Shown in pieces: positions 10,072-22,400 of a stretch of DNA of 64,000 bases. The stretch's first letter is position 1. Every line of letters begins with the position of its first letter. The position numbers and the translations under genes were made by a program. Under the pieces are notes generated by a model. It did not search any database. It was given only the letters and a program-made list of their open reading frames with translations, and had not been told where the DNA came from. The stretch comes from Mesaphorura yosii (Eukaryota > Arthropoda > Collembola > Poduromorpha > Tullbergiidae), in assembly GCA_009869945.1 (NCBI GenBank), contig WIXG01000103.1, positions 1 to 64,000 on the forward strand, written 5' to 3'.

Positions 10072-10168
10072 GATTTTTGAGTTTAGGCGGGAAAATCAAT
10101 ATTTTGGAGAAAAATATTCACCAAATTTTAGAAATGGTCATTTTTACCCCTTTTTGTACCATTTTGAA

Positions 10169-10205
10169 TTTATTCCATTTTTTACCCCGCCCTGTCCCAT
10201 AGTGC
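10169..10205 (-). repeat. Right terminal inverted repeat of the Transib-like element
   Basis: It is the reverse complement of the left end, with two substitutions (TT to CG at positions 17-18 of the repeat). Confidence 0.85.
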
Positions 10206-13200
10206 CGCGTTTTGCGTAGGTAAGCTGAATGCACTTCGCGTGGTGAATGGTAAGGATGATGAAGATGATCATAATCATTTTCATCTCTCGTGGTTATTAC
10301 GGCTGTAATTCTTTCTCTTGTTTTACCACTTGTACAGGTTGCATGGTGAGAAAAGTCGGAGGAGGCTAGGGAGAGTAAAACAGGTTGATCATCGAATCGA
10401 AACAACCAGTGCTACTTGTAACTTGCTACCGTTTTGATCCACAATAAGTGTTATAATAATGCAGTCAGTCAGTGCACGACGTACGAGCGCACAGTATCTG
10501 CTGAACTTTTAATAATGATGATAGCTGGAGTAACTCGAGAAAAGCAGAAGATGAAGAAAGGCAGGCTCAGGCACACGTGGACTCGGTTTTTTATAAAGTT
10601 TAAAAGCTACTTTACTTACGCTAAAGTGAAAAAAAATCCATTTCATCTTCGTAAAATCATGTTCAACACTCGCAAGAAGCATCAGGCATCAAGTTTGCAA
10701 GGCGGGCACGGCTAAACTCCGCTCCAGCCAGTGCGGTGGTTGCTTGTTGCTGTTAACTTGACTTTTCTAATAATACTGTATTATGAATTCGTCCTCCAGC
10801 ACTTTTCGCTCTTGCCTTCATTATTACTGTTATTGTTATTATCTGACTATTCACTTCGTCTCGCAGTTGTATTCTAATCTCATTCCTCTCGAGAATTATA
10901 ATTGTCTTATAACCAACAATAATTATAACAATCAGCAGGTTCCGCAAGACTAGAAGCTGTATTTATGCGAGATAAAGTCACTTCTTCCTTCTTTGCTGAA
11001 GCTGAGGCAAGACTGAAACTAATCTTCGTCTTCGTACAATCGTGGATGCATGCATGTGGCGTGTGCACCGGGAGACTATGATGGATGGTCTCATCTTGCG
11101 ATTACTTTTGCGTTTTGCAGGTTTCACTTCAGCGGAGGACGAAGATCATTCACTCTGTGTATGCGTATGTTGTGATTACTCAGACTCCTAGACTGCTTTA
11201 CATTATCGTCTGAAACCGGGACCAGGAGCATTAGACCATTGGAATATTGGAAATAGATTTTAAATTACTTAATTCATCATTGACTAGCTGGCTCTTAGTC
11301 CCTGTTTCAAATTTTGAATGAAAGTAGACCAATTTAATGTTATGGCTTGGTTTTTACCGCTTTAAATGTGATGTCGCTGCAATTGCAATTGTACGCGCCC
11401 TTTAAAGGTTTTTCCTTAAGTACACCCAAATTATAGAGGTTGTGAACGCGGGTGGCTTAAGTTCTTTACTAAAAAGAAGCTCAAGCGTGCAATGATGGGC
11501 TGCAATCACCGTTCCCGGTTTCCTGTATTAATTTTAATGCTGCAATGTACAGGTGCATGAGTGGGCTCAAATTGAAATGTCTCATCCAACAAAATTGGTG
11601 CGGGTTATTGCTTGAGCAAACAGTATTATTATTTATGAGACAAGCACAGTACCGCACCGCAACGGTATGGCAAATGACAGTGGAGGTGGAATCGGCGAAT
11701 CGGGTGGAAGGACGACTACGCATACTAAAAGGAAATTTTCTTCCCGATATTTAAGTGATTATGGGAAAAAGTAAAGTCTGCCTTTTGTAGATTCTGAGCT
11801 CGACGACGACGGTGTGTGCACATTCAAAATTGATGAATGATATTGATTTTCGTTGTGAGCGGATTTTACTTTACCATGATTATATCATACAAATATTTAA
11901 TTTTATGAATACCGGAGCCAATACCCAAGCCGCATTTCGGAGGAACGAGCGAGATGCGTCTTGGAAAATCCTTTATTGATAATCTCAATATTCTGCTGTG
12001 CTGTAAGTCAAGCGTGGTTAAGTCGTCTCCTCATGCTTGATTATTCAATTACGAATGCGACTATTGCAGAAGTCGAATGTCTAATCTTACCTTCTTGAAG
12101 CGTGGTTGTTTCATTAATAAAAGTAAAACATAAATAGCGCAAATTTCTTTAAAAAGTTCACAAATGTGTGTGTGGGTTTGGTTTCGACGCGAAGAACTGC
12201 TGAGCATGTGCTGATAAAAGCTATTATCTTGGTTGGCCATTGGAAGATAACGTTTGTCTTCGCCACGAATTTTTGCTCGCATAGCCCATTGTTGTATCAG
12301 TAATTTCACAATGTGATAATCATTTGTGTCATTTTCATAACAGTTCCTGAAAGCATTTGTTGGTGGCCAGTCTGGCGTCTAGCAGCATGCATATAATTGG
12401 ATCATTCTTAACTGTCGACTGCGCAATGCGCCTGGGTTATCCATCATTATCTGTATGCAATACAAGTAAGGTTAGTAAAGTCCAAAGCTCACGAGTGACA
12501 TTACCTAGTTGCTTGACCGGTAAAGCATCAAACTGCGCAGATAACAAGAGACCCATGCACGTTGGAGATCACGAGGGTAAAACGATTGCAACAGTAACAA
12601 ATTAGTCGCAGCGGAAATGATGTGAATATCATTACATTACATTACGGGGCTTGGCAATCAATTAAAATGCATCTGCTGCACGCTGAGTGAGTCTTGTGAC
12701 ACACTCACAATTTGAGCAACAAATGTGAGCCCGACGGATTGCGTGATTGTGATGACCGTGTTCAATGTCAATGTCAACCTGGCGGGTATAAATTACGTGT
12801 CCTTATTGAATTAATTTGTAGCTGCTTCCTCGTACAGTCTATTTTTGCTTTTGCCTTGGCCTGCTCTGAAAAGGGTAAAAGTTGTGTAGTCTACATTTTT
12901 CTTGTCGGCACGCACAATCTGATACGCAACGCAACACAATGCAACGCGGGCATTGTGTTAATTCTGTTCATGTCGTCTTTAGCAGTGCAGTGCTTTGTTT
13001 GCCCTCCCATTATCCGAGAGTCGCAACCGAGTCGTGTCGCTCGAGGTTTGCTCTTTGCTGAGTCTGACAATTGCTATTGTTGCTTACATAAGCAGAATTA
13101 ATGCACATCGCAAGAAGTGTTGTGATTACATACCGGATCCATGATTCATTTCCCCTTTTTATTTATTAAATACTTTTCTCCCAGCAAAGCATACGTGGTT

Positions 13201-16200
13201 TACTCTCGCTGCGCGTTCGCGGGGTGAATTCGGTCGGTCGGACGTTCCGCATTTTGTACGTCAAAAAAGATTATTCACATCATTCACATCGCATTGCACT
13301 GGGTCTTTAGAAGCAATGCAACACAAGGCGTTGCCTTAAATGAGTTTTTCCCTTCTGCGAGTGTGAATGTGAATTTTATTTCACGGGTTTAATTGCCTGA
13401 CTTACTTATCGCAGATGTTGCGCCATTAAACAATAAAATGCAAAGGTCAAAACAGCGGAGTGGATGAGACAAATGATGTCGGATAATAATTTTTCATTTC
13501 ACAACAATGGAAACACGAAACACGATTACAACATGGAAAGGAAGTCGAGTTTTTCACGGACTGCATCATGTAAAATGCAACATCGGACGCCTAATCCTGT
13601 CTGACCGGGCCAGGACCGTGTCCATTGCGAAAATGCAAACGATAAAAGGTGTGCCACTTTAGAATGGAAGAAGTGAAACCGATTGGATTTCCAGATTAAC
13701 CCTTTTTAATACTTGTACGGTAATAAAAAGTTGTTTTTGATAAGAATTGATTCACAACATTTACATTTTGGAGCACAGCAACCATCAACACACGCTTGGA
13801 CGCACTGCACTCCGACTCGCCTTTCTAATGTAATTTAATTCCCATCTTTTCACTTTTCGTTTTCGCGTCTCATTCACATTAGGTAGAAGTTAAAATCTCC
13901 ACGCGCATGGTGCATTGTACGCACAGTGAACCTTCAGGGCTTCATTATTGCCAGACAGATGATTACGATGATGGTGATGGTTATTATTATGCTTTTGGCT
14001 TATAACCTTAACTTGCATTAGTGCGTTGTTATTTGCGATCATATTACAATGTGACTGTGACTGACTGTATGCAGTACATGAGGCATAATAATCGAAATGC
14101 GTATACAATTTTCAACATACGTGTGTCGAATGACATTCGACATCGACTACGACTTGTGTATGGCTCAGCTCCATGGACGACGGTAGAAAAGGCAAAAGGG
14201 ACAGGGACGGTCAAAGCCAAAGCCAAAGTCAAAGAGTTGCGTTGCATTTACGAATTACGAGTCACAGTCGCAATCTTACGCAGAGATCGTTATTACCATA
14301 CATGCAGTCATTATGAGCAGTAACGCACGCTCGCCGTGCAATCGGCGACTCGACCCTTTCTCCCTGAGAAATGACTCCACAGGCTCGCGTTCGCTTCAAA
14401 ATTCGAATCTTGAAGCTTGGGATATGCCTTATCATGAACTGGGGTGAACACACTTCTCGACAACGGCCGTACTCGCCGTACGCGTTCTCAGTGAGCGTCA
14501 TCCCCAACAAATTTCATTGCATAATATGCAGTTAAGCCCTTTTAAGTGTAGGTGACAGATAAATAGTTGAGAGTTACTGGACTCATGCCTCATGACAGAG
14601 AAAAGCGCACGCAAACGCACGTACATCGCGCCTGCATCCGCATCTTTCATGATTGCAACTCGTTGTGTCAATGTTGCCTCCAACTCCAAATCTGTGCTCG
14701 AGTTCGAGTTGGAGATCAAGTCCGTGTTCGTGTTCTCTTTCACGATCATACTAATTGGTGCGACGAAGTCTTTATGGAAATGGAAAATGCGAGTTTGGCA
14801 GACAGAGTCTCAACTTAACAGTAAAAGGGTGTTGCAAGACGATTTGACTTTACTCCACACGTTCAGCGTGGCGTGTGTGGGGTGTGGACGAACGTTGAAT
14901 ATCATTATTTTACTCATTTCTCATCATCGCCATCGTGTGCTTGACTGTTGACTCGTTCGCTCTCCCCATCTAAAAACCATAACCTTTTTGAACTTTGGCG
15001 TAATTATTTTTGTGCCATTAGCAACTTTTATTTCGTAGTCATAAGCGTTCAGTGAGCTCTGCTCAGTTTGGTTTCAGATATTGTTATTGGCAAGCTGATG
15101 GCTTCTTTTTGCTATAGCAATTCAGATTGAGTGCTGTCGACTTTCTTTTCGCACTGATCATGATTTTCGTAATAGAACAAATATTGAACGTAAGTTAATT
15201 GGACAACAAATCTTTAAGCACGTCTGACCATTTGCAGTACTCGGACGACTCGAAGTCTGTTCCTTATCTTATTGTTCGATTTTGTCCTGAGTAGCAGGTC
15301 CTTTAATGCTTTAATGCTTTTCGGGTCACATATATGTCATTAATCTATCCAGCATTCGCTGCGTGAGACTTTTGTCCCCTTTTTTTCTTTCTCCCTCATC
15401 GGTCTACGATTTTCTTTTGAAATTCGTTGCTCTGCTGTGATTTGTTGTTGCGGTGCAAGGTTATCCGAAATGGTGAACTTCATTAAGTTTTGTGTCCGCG
15501 CGGTGTGCACAAGAACAGAGGGCAGGAAGCAAACGACCGCAATATAGATCAGGTTTTTGTTCTTGATCAATCCTCGTTCCTGCAATCGTTACACTATGAA
15601 TTTTACTATAATGTTTTAGTAAAAAAACAAACAAGAGAATCCCTACACCGCCTGTGGAAGGTGTTGCAATTACATTTCATCCGGGAAGAACATGATGTTG
15701 AATAGACGAGGGTATTTACTTTTGTTTGTGCCTTGAATCTTTGCGTCTGAGTTTCAGACCATCGGGCTTAAGTATAACCACTGCCATTGACATTACTTAC
15801 CCAAGAAACAAGCAACTGGATATTGAAAACTGTATTAGAAGAGCATTTCTAAAGACCTCGGAGTAAAGATCCGAGGTAAATCTAAAATCGACGACCAGCT
15901 CAATTCTCATGAATGAAGGATCAAAATGGAAGAAAGGCTGAGCTCCGTACGCTGCTGCTGATTCAAAAGCAACAAAAGTATTGGATTGTAAATAAAAACA
16001 GCCTTCAGGACGCATTTCTAAAGATTCGTTGAGTACAGGTGCGTTGTGTTCGATTCGATTTCTCAAAAGACCTTTTAAATGTAATGGTGATTAAGGACGG
16101 GAAAAATATGCTCTTTCCGTATTGCATCTCGCTACGCAACGGTAGTGGCAATTCTGGTACGGTAACGGTAATGACATAATACAATTTCATTTCTTGTTAA

Positions 16201-18360
16201 CACAAAAATCGAACCCATTTCACCTAATTCGGTATGCGAATCTTGTCCCGTGAATGAAAGGAAAGTTATAGAAAAATGTTTCCCTACATGTAGACTATGC
16301 TGTAAATGTTGTATAAAATTTATTCAGATGGAAAATTTATGGTTTAAATTCTCCAAATGTGCATCTCGTCTTGCTTCTGGTTCGGCCCAATAATAATATT
16401 AGTATTCCGAATGTAGTTTACCTCCGAGCAATGACAATTTCCTGAGAATTGATAAAAAGCACGTTGCAAACTTGCCAATGCCATTTGACTACATGCTTGC
16501 TTGCTCTGAAGGAATTCGGTTTTGGCCTTTTGGTGAAATGTGATGCAATGCAGTACGAGTGTGGTGCTTGTAATAAGTTTATGAGTGAGTAATGAGATGA
16601 TTCAACTTTACCCAAAATTAGACAACAGAATTACAAGCATTTCTCCATGGGCGAATTGTAACAGTAGCCTGACTGAGGCTGAGGCACTATACGAGTGAGC
16701 CAGGATATGGCTCGGAATTTTATGCGTTTTATTAAAAGAACTTTCTCCAAGCTTTCACTTTGGATTCTGCTCCGCATCGCATCGCATCGCAGGAGAGGAA
16801 GTTTGAAAAGAAAACAATAAACATAACTGATGGAGAATGGAAACAAAACGCAGCGGATTAAATTATGTTTTTATTAAAAGCCAAAGTCGAAGTCGAAGAC
16901 TGCATGTGTGCCGGAGCATGAACACACACGGCAATGTAGCACTGCGCTGTCTGCAGTGGAGAGGGCTGCCGCCAAGCCCCAAGCACAATTCATCCACAAT
17001 AAATAAAAATGGAAAATGGCAAATATTTCAAGTGAAAGGAATACAAATGGATTGTTTTATTCCAGGCACTCAAATAAGCCTATTGATTTTTAAGTCCTTC
17101 GTGCTCTTCTGCTACGCAATTGCAATTCTTACTTACCTTTCGCCTTACTGTCTTGTTACCTTCAAGTATGAATTAGGTTAACTTACGCAATAAAATTGCA
17201 CTCAATTACCAACCCGTAATTCGTAATTCATAATTCGTCTTTCATTTCACTTCGTTACGCAACGTCTCAACTCAAATCGAGCCACATTTCCTAATGCAAT
17301 GCAGCTGGAATTTCATTCGTATCAAAGGAAGGATTAATTAGATTGACATCACCCTGCTGAGGCAAGGGCCGTGGGGTTTAAATTTGAATAAATGACTACA
17401 CTGTCACTCAGACCGATGTCACGGCATAAATACGATATTACGTTGACACGAGCGAATCTAAACCTCTAATTCTTCCTTCTCCAACCTTGTGCAGGAAAGG
17501 AAGTCCTTCCTCGATTCGATGTGAAAGCCGCTAATCCACACTTCAGTTTGCATAATGTGACATGTCAGTCAGGTTCAATGTTCAGCGTATTTCCATTTTC
17601 CAAATTCAGTCAGTGGCCCATCAGACAAGCAAATTGTTGAAATATTTCCACTGTCAACCTACCGGCCGATTTCAAGCCACTGTGATTCAATCCCAACAAC
17701 GTCAACACGAAATGAAAATCAAGATCTTCTAACAAAGGAGCAATATTTCATCAAGCAAACCAGCGTCCTTGTCCCGGGGCCAAGGACAAGACATTAACAT
17801 GTAAATTATTGGGAAATTTTCTTCGGGCATGGACACTTATTCATTTATCAACTGCAATTACATGAATATTTCCGAATGCTCAACTTTGCCAATTACGAGT
17901 ACATGGAAAAGTTATTACAAGTACAGATCGACCGAGAGGAACTCCTCTTTCGACGTCGTAAGCCATCCACTTTCAGTGCCATCACTGCATTATTGTGCTC
18001 ACCAATAGGCAGTAATAAGCTCTCTTAATATGTACGCCGAAATCTGAATCTTCGAATTTGAATCCTTATTTCTAAGAATTAGAGTCAGCAAAACAGCTAG
18101 AGCCGAATGCTCGAGGGGAATCATAATCTCCTTTCAGAAATCTCTTCTCTTGCCTTCACTCTAAATTGCATCTACGATTTATGCACTGCTCGCCGAGTAT
18201 TGGCAGGCAGTGGGATCGAGATGGAAGTTGCAGAAAGGGTAAATGTGGAAAGGATTTAATTTTGTGATTTCTATTTCCAACAAAATTAAGTAAAACTCAA
18301 CTTCTATTATTATGAGCATTACCGCGTGTGCATTTGAGTTGAGTTCCTTTTCTCATGCAG
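10206..18360. other. Gene desert with simple-sequence patches
   Basis: I see no supported gene in this 8.2-kb AT-rich stretch. It contains short reiterated words: an AAAGCC-type hexamer run at 14211-14234 and a CGCAT pentamer run of 3.8 copies at 16773-16791. The longer open frames (e.g. 12712-13101 and 16837-17181) lack a proper start, family motifs or convincing splice context. Confidence 0.5.
16773..16791. repeat. CGCAT pentanucleotide microsatellite
   Basis: There are 3.8 tandem copies of CGCAT. A related run (3.4 copies of CATCG) lies at 21414-21430. Confidence 0.6.
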
Positions 18361-19410
18361 TTTCCAAATACAAACACTCTACAGAAAACTGAAGCGCATA
18401 AAAAAGAGGAAGGAAAAATCTTATTTTTTATATCCTCGTAAGAAAAAGAAAGCTATCAAGAAAAGGGTAAGTTTTTAAGTACCAAAGTTAAGCCTTATGA
18501 TGTGCAGTTGAAAAAGTATGATTTCACTGCATGGAACGCTGTTGAGACCATCAACAGCTCTTATGCTTTATGCAGCTATTATCAGAAAAGACCTTTTTGC
18601 TTCTTTTGGCTAATAAAAGTAAGAAAAATGGCCAAACCATCAAAGAAGGGGCGAAGGCCGGCAATATTAAAGTTGGTAATGAAAAAATTGCAGCCATTAT
18701 CAAAGAAGATTTACAAATGTTGCTCTATAAATCAATTTGATTCATAATATTGCGACTTAACAAGCAGACTGCACAACTGCACTGCACTGCGCACTCAGAC
18801 AAGGGCAAGACTGAGATGCGGTGGTGAGATGAAAACGAACGAACGAGCAAGTGAAGGCCAAAATGAGCTTAAAATGTCACTAATTTGAACAATATTAAAT
18901 TGTACCCTACAGTATCTCATGCTGGCAACTCGGCCACGCACACTACCGATATTTTCTTCCTCCTTCTTGTCGCCGTTTTCCATGCTTAAAATTTTCCATC
19001 TCTTCCGTATTCCGCATAGTCTGACTCTGAGTTTCAGATTCTGCTGAGCAAACTTCGTGACTGCGACTTTTCTCGTTGATGATTAGCCTTCGGGTTCTCG
19101 TTAATTTAGCATACTCGAGTTTAATATTCCGCTTTCCAGGAATCGAAAGCTGGAACTTTGACCGAAGTTAAGTCGAGTGTATTTAAGGCAATCAAGGTAA
19201 GCCTGGCAGTCCCACCGGCCGCAAGATCTTATGGTTAATCCCTAAAAAAGCTTAAGTATATCACCATGCTTTCTGGTGGAAATGAAAGTTACTGATCGAG
19301 CTGCTTCCCAGAAATTTCCATTTTCCAAAAAAGCTTCAATTTATATATCAGCATCCATGAGATAAAAATCAAGCTTATCATTGCAGTGGGTCAAAGAAGG
19401 AATGCTGTAA
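18361..19410 (+). CDS. Possible multi-exon gene fragment, unrecognised basic protein
   Basis: Four segments with good splice borders can be chained: 18361-18466 (acceptor TTTTCTCATGCAG, donor GGTAAGT), 18508-18618 (donor GTAAGA), 19140-19196 (acceptor GCTTTCCAG, donor GTAAGC) and 19387-19410 ending in TAA. All junctions are phase 0. The product would be Lys/Arg-rich at first (YPRKKKKAIKKR), then LKKYDFTAWNAVETINSSY, then ESKAGTLTEVKSSVFKAIK and WVKEGML-stop. No start codon or upstream exon is identified, and no family is recognised. The first intron would be only 41 bp, shorter than any secure intron here. An overlapping frame (NGQTIKEGAKAGNIKVGN near 18630) is also open. Chance is a serious alternative. 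Confidence 0.2.
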
Positions 19411-22400
19411 AGCACCGCAGAAAATTAGTGGACGACGAGGCCCAGCAATTACACAGTCGAAGTTAAGATGTTTAAAATAATACTCAACAGAGCAAAAGCA
19501 TGGACAATTTGAAAGAAAGCATTTCATTACAGAAGCGCAGCGCACCACAGCACGCCCGTGTTCATTCTTTACTCTTCCAACTGCTGCTCTGTGAGTAGTG
19601 AAGATTGACTACATACACAAAAGGGGAAGTTTTTACTGTTGTGGCTGTTTTGATTTATAATGAAATGAAATTACTGCCAACTGACAAGAATTGCATGCGC
19701 GCATGTGAGTGTGTGAGTGCATTCATTATACATTTAAATGTGCCTGTATAATGCAATGGCAGGATTGAGCAAGTATGTAAATTTCAAGAATGGTGAAAGC
19801 AGAATCTGGATCCGAAGTCGAATCAGAATCTGGATCCGAAGTCGAATCAGAATCTGACTGGAAACTAAAACTTTACATTTTATCATGCAGCATTTCAACG
19901 TTTCAAGAGCTGAATGATATATTAGCCACAATGAGCAAGGAGCAGGACGATGGATGTGGGATGTGGGTCTGTCACTGAAGAAGATGTGGCAACGAGGAAG
20001 AAAATTCAAAGAGAGACAGTACATTTATGTGTAAGTGCTTACAAATAAAAATATGGTAACAAAGAGAGAAAGATCAATACCAGCAGCAGCGGCGACGGCA
20101 GAGACGGCACCACACTCCCCACGTACGAGCGTAATTGCAATGGCGATGGTGGCAGAGAATTCATGACATGTATGAAGGACCATTCTGCGTAGAATTCGGC
20201 AGTGGCGAGAGAGATTTTATATTAACGTCTCTCGGTCGTAATGAAAAGTGAAATGTGGATGTGAGAAAGGGAGGACACGAGGAGCGAAAGAGAAAGTTTT
20301 AAATTTAGAGTTGGTTGGCTCGTGTTTGTCGGATTCTGGACACGGCGAGAGTAAATAGCCAGTGGCCATAGACGGCAGAGATAAAACAAAACCTTTCACT
20401 TGCATCTGCATCCTGGCGGGCTGGAACACAATAGAATTTATAAGGTAGAAAGTAATTCTGAATTGGAAATGAATAATGGCCAAAACCGCGGACACACGTG
20501 CAGGACCGTGAATCGTATCTTGGTTACAGTTCAAACAATAGAATGAGATTCGCCAGCACTCATTACTGCGCGCTGTGTACTTTGCACTCTCTACAATTTT
20601 GTACGTACACGGACGGGTCATGAGGCGAGGATAAAATTTCGTGCTATTTAACGTATCAATTTCTGTTTCAGTGGTCGTGATAAATATTCAAAAGAAGTGA
20701 GCTCGATTTCCTCCTCTCCATTCTAAGCTCATCGCAAATTCATCCCGGTCCATTTCATAGTTCATGTCCGCAAGTGCGTCGGTAATGCGTAATGGCGAGG
20801 GTTGTCTTCAACAGAGCTCACATGTCGTATGTGTAACTCATCTTGAAGATTTATACTCACGCTTAGTGGATGAAATGCATTTTGTAAAAAGAAGACCATA
20901 ATTTATAAGATGAGAGTGCAACAATGCATCTCATGATTAATGCGCGCTTTTTAAGAGGGTCAGAATTATCATCAAAATGCTCGGGCTTATCTCCCTTTCG
21001 CGAGGCGGTGTGGTGCGGTGCTGGAAAGTGCAAGTGTCCGAAGACTAATTTTTAAAAGAAAGATTCGGCAAAAATGCAATGGTCTCAAAAGCCGCCGAGA
21101 CCGAACACCGAATAAGACGAAGGACAGCGGCGACAGACAGATAACATGCGCAGACGGGCGTGTTGGATTTCATGAGCGACTCAACTCGTTCAACACGAAC
21201 GAATTGAGTGGCTCTGCATAAACAAGAACAGGAATTCGCGACACGACGCTCTTAATTACCTAACGTGAACATAGTTTCGCAATTAATCTGACGAGCTGCT
21301 TGGCTCCTGACTGCTGCCCTGATTAGTGGGACCTCCCGTTTCAGATTGCACGACTCTGGCGGCTGTGTTTGTTCTTGAGTGTGCATGAACTGCTTATCTT
21401 GATATTATTTCGCCATCGCATCGCATCGCAAATCTTGCCGCTTCACCCGACTATGCGGTCCTCGCTAGTCGCTAGCAAAGTGCAGCGTAAATGTTCTATT
21501 TATTACAGCTCAGGCAGCGGGAGTAGGAGTGAAATTATGCGTTATAATAATTTATTCGAGCAAAGAGTGGACCAAATTGTTTTGGATTCATTCCAAATCT
21601 CAAGTTTTGTACGAAGGAGGTTGGTTGCAGTATCTTGAAATATATCGCGCTTTTTGTCTTGAGATTATTACTCACCAGTACGCACCGCGCCGCATCGTGC
21701 CCGCGCCTTAGACGTGAATAACAATAACAGCCAGCCACTAGTGCCAGCGCTCTGGAAATTGCAACAAGGCGAAAGCCAAGAGTGTGCTGCATAATCACTT
21801 CCAGATTTCACTTATGACGTTGTCATTTAAGAGTGTAATGTGCAATAAGTCGCGAGGTTCGTGCACGATGTTTGTTGCTGTCACAATGTAAAGTATTTCA
21901 ACGTTTAATGCATTTTAGCTTGAGTCAGTCGAGATTGGGCTGAAAAGCAGTTTAATGTGGACTACTTAAGTTCAACGCGCCACACCGCATGTATTTATGC
22001 ACTACAATTCAAATACACTCAGAATCAGAACCCGGTGCAGCCAGCGCACTTTGCACACCGAAAGTAGTGCATATGCATGTTTTTGACACGGGCGCACGGA
22101 ATATTTTCGGGAACGAAAGCAAGATTTAATGTGGCATGTGGTCTCATTATCAACAACTGCTCACAAACAATACGTGCCTGCGTGAGCATTGCCTTTGACA
22201 GAACGAGTCTAATTTTTGTATAGAAAATACAACCATTGCAGTCTACGTGTGTAAATGCCTCTGCATTTATAAACAAGAGAGAGATATTACGGAACAGGAA
22301 AGCATTTGAAAATGAAATTCGAAAAGAATGCGACATGAACAACATACAAAATTACAAAATACGATAACAACAAGGTTGTAAGTTGCATATCTTGGCCTCA

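Larger units (their letters stand above)
9130..10205. mobile_element. Non-autonomous DNA transposon with CACTATGGG termini, Transib-like
   Basis: The ends are inverted repeats: 9130-9166 and the complement of 10169-10205 match at 35 of 37 positions. Each begins (G)CACTATGGGACAGGG and continues through a GGGTAAAAAATGG stretch. Starting the element at CACTATG gives flanks TCGCG (left) and CCGCG (right), a 5-bp GC-rich near-duplication. That agrees with Transib, whose TIRs start with a CAC(A/T)ATG heptamer and whose target duplications are 5-bp and GC-rich. If the element instead starts one base earlier, the flanks are an exact 3-bp CGC repeat, which would favour a CACTA/EnSpm-like assignment. 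The total length of 1,076 bp is too short for a transposase. The interior carries exon-like ORFs and a poly(A) signal. Confidence 0.8.

Noticed and set aside
12712-13101. 129-codon plus-strand frame with Cys-rich and hydrophobic stretches
   Set aside because: It begins with TTG, has no ATG in a good context, and has no family motif or splice signals. Composition matches the surrounding noncoding DNA.
15797-16066. Minus-strand 89-codon frame ending at a strong GTAAGT donor, with GCATTTCTAAAGA repeated at 15843 and 16012
   Set aside because: There is no convincing acceptor or partner exon. A 13-bp repeat at about 170 bp spacing is expected about once in a window this size. A local CCTCGG/CCGAGG hairpin is too short to interpret.
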